Source of the DNA: a bacterium | Lineage (GTDB): Bacteria > UBP6 > UBA1177 | Length of the DNA stretch: 48,281 nucleotides | NCBI GenBank assembly: GCA_017645765.1 | Contig: JAGCNV010000015.1 | Location: 1 to 48,281 of the forward strand | Direction of reading: 5' to 3' | Shown: positions 41,957 through 48,281 of the stretch, piece after piece | How the letters are laid out: each line of letters starts with the position of its first letter | Position numbering within the stretch: the stretch's first letter is position 1 | The notes under the pieces: generated by a model | The model's database searches: none | What the model saw: the letters and a program-made list of their open reading frames with translations, nothing else | Told to the model about the DNA's origin: nothing | Program-made: the position numbers and the translations under genes

Positions 41957-43989
41957 GAGTAATGATCGTCGAAAAACCCTCCATGAAACGCAAAATGGAG
42001 GCGGCACTTGGCAGCGAAGTCAAGGTCGTTTCGAGCGTCGGTCACATCGAATCGCTTCAGGATCTTGAATTTTATCTTCAGGATCATTTTCAAAGCGGAA
42101 AAAAACCGTTCTGGCGCGATCTTCTTCAGTTTCTGCCGTTTATTCCCAAAGATTTCAGGCACATGGTGACAAACAAGCAGGTTTTCGGTGAAATCGAGCG
42201 TGCTTTGAAAAACGCGACTGAAATCATTTTGGGCGCCGACCCTGACCGCGAAGGAGAATTGATCCACCGAAATATCCTTGAAATCGCTACGGAAAACGGC
42301 TCAGTTTCGACCGACAAAATCACAAGGATCTGGCTTCACAGCGAGACTGCGCCCGAAATAAAAAAGGCTTTCGAAGCGAGAAAAAGCTATACCGAATACG
42401 AAGGTTATTACAAAGCTGCGAAGACGCGCGAAATCGTCGACTGGTTAATCGGAATCCAACTCACCATCCTTTACAGCGTGAAATACGGAACTCCCGGAAA
42501 ACCGGTGAGCATCGGGCGTGTTCAAACGTGGTTACTCGCTGAAATCATTAAAAGATTTTTTGAGAACCGTGATTTCAAACCTGAACCTTTCAGAACTTTC
42601 ACGTTCCTCTCGAAAGAAGGCGTCGCATTCCAGATGGTCGATGAAGACGACCGCATTTTCAAGACAACCGATTTAGCCGAAGCTGATAAGATCGCGGCAT
42701 CTCTTGAAGGTAAGAACTTAACGATCACAAGCGTCAAAAAGAAAAAATTCGTTGAATACGCACCGAGCTTATACGACCTCAAGGCTTTGCAGAAAGACGC
42801 CGCAACACGTTACGGGATTTCGCCTGACGACACCTTGAAACATGCCCAGAATCTTTACGAAAAATACGATCTCATAAGCTATCCGAGAACCGATTGTTCG
42901 GTTTTAAGCGAGCAGGAGGCGAAAGAACTGCGCCATGCTATGAATCTGATTTACCGATTCGACAACTACAAACCGCTCGTCATGGCGGTAAAAGCGCAGA
43001 ATCCGAGCCTTGAACTTAATTCGAAATATATCGGAAAACTTGAAGGCCACTACGCGATAATTCCTGTTCTTTCCTACGACAAAAACACAGTTCCGGTGCT
43101 TTCCGGCGGCGAAAAACTGATTTTTGATCTCATCGTAAAGCGTTTCTGCGCGACTCTTCTCAATCCGGCAAAAGGAGACACGACCGAATTTCACGGAAAA
43201 ATTGATGATCACCTTTTTCTTGCAAAATTCAAGAACTACACCGATTTGGGTTATCTTGAATTTATCAAATCGGATAAAAAGAAAGCGAGCGAAGATGCGG
43301 AACTAAATAACGAGAACAAATCTGTTCCTGATGAAGAAGATAAAATAATTTCAGTTAGTTATAAGAAAAACGACTCACTTCTTGGCCATATCGAGATGAA
43401 AGAAGATATGACAAAACCGCCGAAACTTTTCAAGGATGCATCGCTCCTCACCCTCATGGAAAAAGCGCATCTCCAGATCAAAGATCCGCAGCTCAAAAAA
43501 GCGCTTAAAGAAGCTGACGGGATCGGCACGGCAGCGACAAGGGCGTCATTTCCTCCGCTTCTCATGAAACGCGGCTACATCATAAAAACCGATGACGGGA
43601 ACTATATCCCGACAGACCTCGGCATAAAACTTTACGACATACTTCCCGAAGAACTGACAATTCCCGACTTCTCAGCCAATCTTGAGCAGGAACTATCTGG
43701 ATTTATTAAGAAAAAAGCTTTAAAAAACGAAACTGAAATTATTGCCGAAACAGAAGTTTTCCTGAAAAAAGTATTCGAGAAAATAAGACGCAACAACTAC
43801 GTTTTCAACACGAATACGACTCCGATAAAAAAGGATTACAACAAACTTTCCGATAAACAGCGCGCCGTCATCGAAAAAAATGCTCCGGCAGAAATCAAGG
43901 AAGCCCTTCAAAACGGCGATTTCGTGAAATGCAACCAGTGGATTGACGAATTTTTCGAGTCGATGCGAAACAAAAACCAGCCGAAATAA
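41953..43989 (+). CDS. topB: Type IA DNA topoisomerase (topoisomerase III-like)
   Basis: This 678-residue enzyme has an N-terminal Toprim domain (V-E-K-P-S-M, later G-A-D-P-D-R-E-G-E metal motif at about 95-103), the G-R-V-Q-T region, and the catalytic Tyr in I-S-Y-P-R-T-D-C-S. It relaxes or decatenates DNA by single-strand passage. No C-terminal zinc fingers of TopA are present, which favours the TopB class. The last about 45 residues are a separate helical tail (L-S-D-K-Q-R-A-V-I-E ...). The ATG at 41953 overlaps the meaB stop. Its stop abuts that of the converging recN gene. Confidence 0.92.
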   Translation: MRVMIVEKPSMKRKMEAALGSEVKVVSSVGHIESLQDLEFYLQDHFQSGKKPFWRDLLQFLPFIPKDFRHMVTNKQVFGEIERALKNATEIILGADPDREGELIHRNILEIATENGSVSTDKITRIWLHSETAPEIKKAFEARKSYTEYEGYYKAAKTREIVDWLIGIQLTILYSVKYGTPGKPVSIGRVQTWLLAEIIKRFFENRDFKPEPFRTFTFLSKEGVAFQMVDEDDRIFKTTDLAEADKIAASLEGKNLTITSVKKKKFVEYAPSLYDLKALQKDAATRYGISPDDTLKHAQNLYEKYDLISYPRTDCSVLSEQEAKELRHAMNLIYRFDNYKPLVMAVKAQNPSLELNSKYIGKLEGHYAIIPVLSYDKNTVPVLSGGEKLIFDLIVKRFCATLLNPAKGDTTEFHGKIDDHLFLAKFKNYTDLGYLEFIKSDKKKASEDAELNNENKSVPDEEDKIISVSYKKNDSLLGHIEMKEDMTKPPKLFKDASLLTLMEKAHLQIKDPQLKKALKEADGIGTAATRASFPPLLMKRGYIIKTDDGNYIPTDLGIKLYDILPEELTIPDFSANLEQELSGFIKKKALKNETEIIAETEVFLKKVFEKIRRNNYVFNTNTTPIKKDYNKLSDKQRAVIEKNAPAEIKEALQNGDFVKCNQWIDEFFESMRNKNQPK

Positions 43990-45621
43990 CTACCCTTCTG
44001 CAATCATTTTTTCCGCAGCAGCCATGAAATCGGCAGAATCGCTGTTTCCCATCATACGGGCAAGTTCTTTTACCCGTCCCGCCTTGTCGAGAATCGATAT
44101 TTCCGTTTCGACTTCGCCTTCTCCGACACTTTTTTTGACTATGATGTGAGTATTTGCCAAAGATGCCGTCTGCGGGAAGTGCGTTATTACAACTATTTGA
44201 TTTTTTTGAGAGTTTTTCTTCATTTCAAGTGCTGCGCTGCGTGCTGTCTCGCCGCCTATCGAGCTGTCTATTTCATCAAAAAGAATGACCTTTCCTTCTT
44301 CGTCGTCAATAAGTTTTACGGCAAGAAGCAGGCGCGAAAGTTCGCCGCCTGAAAGCGAAGTTATATCGAACATTTTTTCTGTCCCGATCGTATTTATCTC
44401 AAAAACGGCCTCATCGAAACCGGTTTCGTTGAGATCTTCAAGTTTGTTCAGCAAAATAGAGAACTTAACTCCTTTCATCCCGAATTTGAGAAGATATTTC
44501 AGAATATTTTCTTCAAGCGGCTTTACAGCTTTAAGACGCTTTTTCTGCAGATCTTCGGCCAGTTTCTCCCCTTTTTTGAGCAACGAAGCAAGCTCTTTTT
44601 CAGCTTCTTCGGTCTTCCTCGGGATCTTGTTCATTTCAAAAAGCTCTTCATTGAGAGAATCGAGTTTTTTCAGAAGATCAGCCGAGGTCGTTACTCCGTG
44701 CTTCATGAAAAGTGAAGAAAGTTTGTCAAATTTCGTCTGGATTTCTTCAATATTATCAATTGGTTCATCATATTTTGAAAAAAGTGTCGAAGCAGTTTTC
44801 GCAATGTCGTCAAGTTCTATAGCGGCGGCAGAGACTCTTGCCGAAATATCGCCGATATCGTCAAGCTCGGCAAGATCAGCTGCATTGGAATCGGCGCTGT
44901 TCAGGAAATCAAGAGAGGAATTGAGCGAATTGATAAGTTCAGAACTGTATTTCATGATTTTCACGCGGTTTTCTGCAAATTTTATTTTTGAAAGAAGCTC
45001 GGCTTCCTCATTTTCGTAAGTTTCGATTTTTTCGATCTCGCGAATCTGATATTCCAGATAATCTCTTTTTGAAATATCGTCCTTCGTCTCAAGCTCTTCG
45101 ATCGTTTTTCTAAGTGACTGGATTTTATGGAAAATTTCTTTATATTCAGCCAAAACCGCCGCATCTTCAGCCTTCAGGTCAACAATTTTCATCCGGTAGT
45201 CTTTTTTGAAAAGTTCCCTGTTCTCGAACTGGCTTCCGATCTCGATCATTTCACCCAAAAGTGAAGCCAGAAAAGCAGAACTTACCGGAATATCGTTAAG
45301 ATAGACACTGTTTTTCTCGCCAAACACACGCCGAACCAGAATTTTGTCGTTTTCAGGCTCGATATCATTCCCTGCAAGAAGATTTCTGATTTCGTCATCG
45401 CCCGCTTCCAATGTGATTTCGGCGCAGATTTCTCCGCTCTTTCCCCACTTCCCGAGCAAAGTTTTCGAGAGCCTTTCACCGCGCAATGCCTTCATCGCAG
45501 AAACAAAGAGGCTTTTTCCGCTTCCGGTCTCGCCAGTAACAGTCGTAAGTCCCGAAGAAAGCTCGATATTCGACTTCTTTATAATCAGAAAATTCCTTAA
45601 AAATATGTTCGTTATTTTCAT
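43990..45621 (-). CDS. recN: DNA repair protein RecN
   Basis: RecN is an SMC-like ATPase for double-strand-break repair. The 543-residue chain has an N-terminal Walker A (G-E-T-G-S-G-K-S-L-F) after the I-x-L-x-N-F-L-I-I-K-K motif, a long central coiled coil, the signature L-S-G-G-E-L-S-R, Walker B (V-I-L-F-D-E-I-D-S-S-I-G-G), and V-I-T-H-F-P-Q. The ATG at 45621 overlaps the stop of the zinc-ribbon gene (ATGA), so the pair is translationally coupled. Confidence 0.96.
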   Translation of the reverse strand: MKITNIFLRNFLIIKKSNIELSSGLTTVTGETGSGKSLFVSAMKALRGERLSKTLLGKWGKSGEICAEITLEAGDDEIRNLLAGNDIEPENDKILVRRVFGEKNSVYLNDIPVSSAFLASLLGEMIEIGSQFENRELFKKDYRMKIVDLKAEDAAVLAEYKEIFHKIQSLRKTIEELETKDDISKRDYLEYQIREIEKIETYENEEAELLSKIKFAENRVKIMKYSSELINSLNSSLDFLNSADSNAADLAELDDIGDISARVSAAAIELDDIAKTASTLFSKYDEPIDNIEEIQTKFDKLSSLFMKHGVTTSADLLKKLDSLNEELFEMNKIPRKTEEAEKELASLLKKGEKLAEDLQKKRLKAVKPLEENILKYLLKFGMKGVKFSILLNKLEDLNETGFDEAVFEINTIGTEKMFDITSLSGGELSRLLLAVKLIDDEEGKVILFDEIDSSIGGETARSAALEMKKNSQKNQIVVITHFPQTASLANTHIIVKKSVGEGEVETEISILDKAGRVKELARMMGNSDSADFMAAAEKMIAEG

Positions 45622-46025
45622 TTTTGCTCCGATTCACCTTGAAACATATCCTTCAAAAACTCTGCGACTTTCATGTTTTTCGATTCGCCGAGCGTGTCGA
45701 TTATTCTGTAAAGTTCGTCTTTGTCAAACCAGATTCCGTGTTCTTTCGGGCATGTGTCGATGATTATTTCACTCTTCGAGGTTGGAACACTCACTTTTTT
45801 CATCGGTTTTCCGCAGATCGGGCAAGGACGTTTCTTCTCTTTGCTTGAATTTGTAACATCCTGAAAAGATTTGAGAATTTCGGCTGATTTTTCGGAATCG
45901 CCCATCAAATATTCAAGTTCTCCGGCATCGAGCCAGATACCGCCGCACGAAAAACAATAGTCGATTTCTATTCCGTGAAGCTCAAGAACTGCCATATCGC
46001 AGCCGCAAACAGGACAAACAAGCAT
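45618..46025 (-). CDS. Double TFIIB-type zinc-ribbon protein
   Basis: This 135-residue protein has two related zinc modules. The first is C-P-V-C-G ... C-F-S-C-G-G-I-W-L-D-A-G-E-L (residues 4-37). The second is C-P-I-C-G ... C-P-K-E-H-G-I-W-F-D-K-D-E-L (about 68-107), in which the last metal ligand is C-P-K-E-H rather than C-x-x-C. The pattern matches the zf-TFIIB family, whose function is mostly unknown. It precedes and overlaps recN, which hints at a nucleic-acid role without proving it. AGGAGG lies 6 nt before the ATG. Confidence 0.88.
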   Translation of the reverse strand: MLVCPVCGCDMAVLELHGIEIDYCFSCGGIWLDAGELEYLMGDSEKSAEILKSFQDVTNSSKEKKRPCPICGKPMKKVSVPTSKSEIIIDTCPKEHGIWFDKDELYRIIDTLGESKNMKVAEFLKDMFQGESEQK

Positions 46026-46058
46026 TTTTTCCTCCTAAATTATTTCGTTTTCAATTAT

Positions 46059-46099
46059 AAAAACGCAAACTATCATAAAGAAAAGGGAAAAAATGGCAA
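46059..46099 (-). promoter_or_regulatory. Promoter of the zinc-ribbon/recN unit
   Basis: TTGCCA (46099-46094), a 16-nt spacer, TATGAT (46077-46072), then AGTTTGCG and five T (46063-46059). No LexA-type CTG-N10-CAG box is evident beside it. Confidence 0.75.
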
Positions 46100-46157
46100 G
46101 GTTTTTACTCGTATGATTCATGCGGACAAACAAGAGCAAAAAAATAATTTTTTTCTG

Positions 46158-46185
46158 TTGACAAACAAAAAATTCCAACTATGTT
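46158..46185 (+). promoter_or_regulatory. Promoter of the porin-like gene
   Basis: Consensus TTGACA (46158-46163), a 16-nt spacer and TATGTT (46180-46185). It lacks the T-run seen at other promoters here. The leader to the ATG is long (about 105 nt) and AT-rich, leaving room for post-transcriptional control. Confidence 0.65.
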
Positions 46186-46296
46186 AGATATTGCTAATTT
46201 AGTTGTTCTTTAAAAATTTAATTTTTTATCACGAAATTAGTTTGAAGTTTTATTTTTGGTGTTTTTTTTAACAATTTCAATTTATTGGAGGTTTTT

Positions 46297-47655
46297 ATGC
46301 GTAATTTCTTTTTTGCGGCAATGATTTGCTGCGCAGTATCTTTTTCATTGTTTGCTGAGGAAACTCAGTCAAATGAAGAAACAAAAGAATCAACAGTCGA
46401 GGCTGCTGAAGCTCCCGCTGAAGGCGAAGCTGCCGAAGAGGAAGAAGAGGAAAAGAAACTCGCTTTCGAGCGTAAACCCTATTTCAATGCAACTGTTTTC
46501 GGCGGAGTTTCTGCCGGGATCAACATCGAAGACGGCGATGTAAACAAGGAAGAAAGCTACGAAATCGGACTCGACAACCTGATTCTCGACTTTCAGGGCG
46601 GCGACAGGATGTTCAACGGCCGCGCAGTTGTCGATTTCGGCTCGGTCGATGACGAAGGCAAAATGACGCTCGATGTCATCAAAAACGTCTCTTTCAGAAT
46701 GCAGCATCCCTCTTTCAGGAACTCAGCAGGAACTTTCGGGCTCGATGTTAACCTTGAAGCGGGTCTTTTCTCGATGCCGTTCGGAATCGAAAACGGCTAC
46801 GACCATGAAGTCGCTTTCGCAAATTCGGCGATAAAGGAGGACTTTTTCGGCGGAGCCTTCAACGATCTCGGCGTTTCTCTCGGCGTTGACCTCATTTTTT
46901 CTAAGGAATCCGACCTTGCGATCACACTCTTCACCTTCAACGGAGCGAACGAAACAGTGCTTGACGGAGATGCCAACCTCTTCCGCGCTCCGGCATTCGG
47001 CGCAGATATCCGCTTCAACAAAACAGGTGATTTTTTCGCTACCGCGGCAGCTTCGCTCGTTGTCGGCAAAGCTTACAGAGAGTACGCTTTCGATGTTTAC
47101 AACCTTTCTGAAGAGGGCGAAATAGAGTCATACAAAAACGGCGAAAGCCTTGATCAGGACAAAAACAACGTCCTCATGGCGATAGGAGCAGATCTCGGCT
47201 ACAATGTAAACGACAACATCTCTGTCGGCTTCAAGGCTGAATTCGGTCTTGCCCACCGCGCTCTCTACAACCCCGATTTCCAAAACGGCAAACTTATTTC
47301 TGACGGCGTGAAGGACGCTGATTCATCGTTGACTTCATGGGGACTCTTCGCAATGCCTTACGCGACTCTCTGGGATGTCGACATGATGGCGAGAGTTTCA
47401 TACTTCAAGGCTCCTTTCTACGAAGAAAACATCGTCAGCAAGGACAATTCGAATCTCGGCGTAAACATCGCAGTGATCTACAACTTCTGCGACTACGCAG
47501 GAATCGAATTTGACTATGATTTCAACCACTTGACATCATACGGTTATGACAAGAACGCTGCCAAGGAAGAGGCGACACTGAACACCCACGCAATCACTCT
47601 CGCACTCAGCGGCGCGTTTGATTTCCTCTGGGAAGAAACCAAAGAAGATAAGTAA
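46297..47655 (+). CDS. Porin-like outer-membrane beta-barrel protein
   Basis: This 452-residue protein has a signal peptide (cleavage near L-F-A-E-E), then an acidic Glu/Ala-rich linker (residues about 22-55), and then a beta-barrel pattern of alternating polar and aromatic strands, Gly/Asp/Asn turns, and many F-D-x-x-Y or F-x-A pairs. The ATG at 46297 has GGAGG 5 nt upstream; a TTG 12 nt earlier overlaps that site. The strong promoter suggests high expression, as for a major porin. The acidic N-terminal stretch is too short and too irregular to be an SLH domain. The substrate is unknown. Confidence 0.8.
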   Translation: MRNFFFAAMICCAVSFSLFAEETQSNEETKESTVEAAEAPAEGEAAEEEEEEKKLAFERKPYFNATVFGGVSAGINIEDGDVNKEESYEIGLDNLILDFQGGDRMFNGRAVVDFGSVDDEGKMTLDVIKNVSFRMQHPSFRNSAGTFGLDVNLEAGLFSMPFGIENGYDHEVAFANSAIKEDFFGGAFNDLGVSLGVDLIFSKESDLAITLFTFNGANETVLDGDANLFRAPAFGADIRFNKTGDFFATAAASLVVGKAYREYAFDVYNLSEEGEIESYKNGESLDQDKNNVLMAIGADLGYNVNDNISVGFKAEFGLAHRALYNPDFQNGKLISDGVKDADSSLTSWGLFAMPYATLWDVDMMARVSYFKAPFYEENIVSKDNSNLGVNIAVIYNFCDYAGIEFDYDFNHLTSYGYDKNAAKEEATLNTHAITLALSGAFDFLWEETKEDK

Positions 47656-47761
47656 GAATTTCCCTGCATAATCCCGAATTCAGGAAACCGGCATATAAAA
47701 ATTCAAAGAAATATATGTAAGAAAACTAACTGGTTGATTTCACAAAGAAATTTTCAGATCC

Positions 47762-48281
47762 TTATTTCAGAGTTTTTGCCAGTTCCCTTCCGATTTTGAC
47801 CGCTTCCATGTTGAAATCTTCAGTCCCTTTCGGTGCAGCCTGAAGAACTGCTTTTTCGAGCGAATCTTCGGAAACGAGTTTGGTTACTTCAACGAATGCG
47901 GAAAGGGAAACGATGTTGAGGGCGATGAGTTTGCCCTGTTTGTCGTAGGTCGTCGAAGAAATCGGGAGTCGGACGACTGTGTATTTGTCTGTTTCGGGAA
48001 CATCGACATAGTCGCTGTCAATGAGGACAAGGCCGCCTTCCTTGAGATCCGGAAGGTATTTGTCAGCTGCTTTCTGCGTAAGGCAGAGCATGAAGTCGAT
48101 ATTTCTAGCCTTCGGGTATTTTACGGGTTCGTCGCTGATGATGACGTCTGCTTTCGACGCACCGCCTCTCGCCTCAGGGCCGTAGGACTGGCTCTGAACA
48201 GCGTGTTTGTTCTCGTAAAGAGCCGCTGCGGTTCCCAAAATTACGGATGCAAGGATTACGCCCTGACCGCCGCTGCCTGAA
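47762..48281 (-). CDS. korC: 2-oxoacid:ferredoxin oxidoreductase gamma subunit, partial (5' end beyond window)
   Basis: The frame runs off the right edge, entering with S-G-S-G-G-Q-G-V-I-L-A, the conserved opening of the gamma subunit. Y-G-P-E-A-R-G-G-A-S-K-A-D-V-I-I-S-D follows, typical of the 2-oxoglutarate (KorC) type. With its partner subunits it makes acyl-CoA from a 2-oxoacid while reducing ferredoxin, an anaerobic route. The other subunits are presumably upstream, past the window edge. Its stop faces the porin-like gene across 106 bp with no clear terminator. Confidence 0.9.
   Translation of the reverse strand, partial: SGSGGQGVILASVILGTAAALYENKHAVQSQSYGPEARGGASKADVIISDEPVKYPKARNIDFMLCLTQKAADKYLPDLKEGGLVLIDSDYVDVPETDKYTVVRLPISSTTYDKQGKLIALNIVSLSAFVEVTKLVSEDSLEKAVLQAAPKGTEDFNMEAVKIGRELAKTLK

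Overview
This window looks like a stretch of the chromosome of an anaerobic, diderm (outer-membrane-bearing) bacterium of moderate to low G+C. The evidence for an outer membrane is a TamB homologue, a Wzi-like capsule barrel, a porin-like protein and several lipoproteins. The evidence for anaerobic metabolism is a PflX-type radical SAM protein and a 2-oxoacid:ferredoxin oxidoreductase gamma subunit. Two large lipoproteins carry MopE-type 'C-x-G/N-x-D-x-D-C-x-G-x-x-D-E' motifs, which are most familiar from Myxococcota and other former deltaproteobacteria. I infer a low-G+C relative of that group, but the sequence alone does not prove it. I found no CRISPR array, insertion sequence, integrase cassette or prophage block. 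The only phage-flavoured gene is an ORF6N-domain protein near the left end.

Layout. 1-1.0 kb: two minus-strand Cys-rich exported proteins (one cut by the window edge), with a nine-base G tract upstream. 1.1-2.1 kb: an ORF6N/PLD-like gene. 2.2-11.3 kb: a tightly packed minus-strand run, tRNA-Gly(CCC)-tamB-radical SAM-RHH protein-unknown exported protein-xer-ispD-yhfC, with gaps of at most about 20 nt or overlaps. 11.4-12.6 kb: serC with a strong terminator. 12.8-15.9 kb (+): an AEC permease, a small membrane protein and a Na/Pi cotransporter. 15.9-18.8 kb (-): LD-carboxypeptidase, an unknown small protein and a Wzi-like barrel. 18.9-22.5 kb: a membrane-anchored TPR protein (+), a TGS-nucleoside kinase (-) and an FKBP lipoprotein (+). 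22.5-23.9 kb (-): a degenerate ABC exporter pair. 24.0-26.6 kb (+): an oversized GlmS. 26.7-30.7 kb (-): two paralogous MopE-type lipoproteins. 30.8-33.6 kb (-): ileS. 33.7-35.7 kb (+): LemA and an M48 protease. 35.7-38.9 kb (-): an M23/LysM lipoprotein, tRNA-Arg(CCU), mreD and PBP2. 39.1-44.0 kb (+): an exported protein, folD, a DciA-like protein, meaB and topB. 44.0-46.0 kb (-): a zinc-ribbon protein and recN. 46.3-47.7 kb (+): a porin-like protein. 47.8 kb to the end (-): partial korC.

Themes. Much of the window serves envelope building: TamB, PBP2/MreD, M23 endopeptidase, LD-carboxypeptidase, Wzi, porin, and GlmS as supplier of amino sugar. Housekeeping genes for translation, folate, isoprenoid, serine and DNA repair are interleaved. 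The most striking non-coding signal is a recurring promoter architecture in front of unrelated genes: TTGnnn, exactly 16 nt, a TAnnnT box, a short GC-rich stretch usually ending in G, then a run of T at or just after the expected transcription start. Three of these share the identical stretch TCCGCG plus T-run. The second striking feature is the M23 peptidase gene, whose stop codon lies inside the downstream tRNA-Arg.
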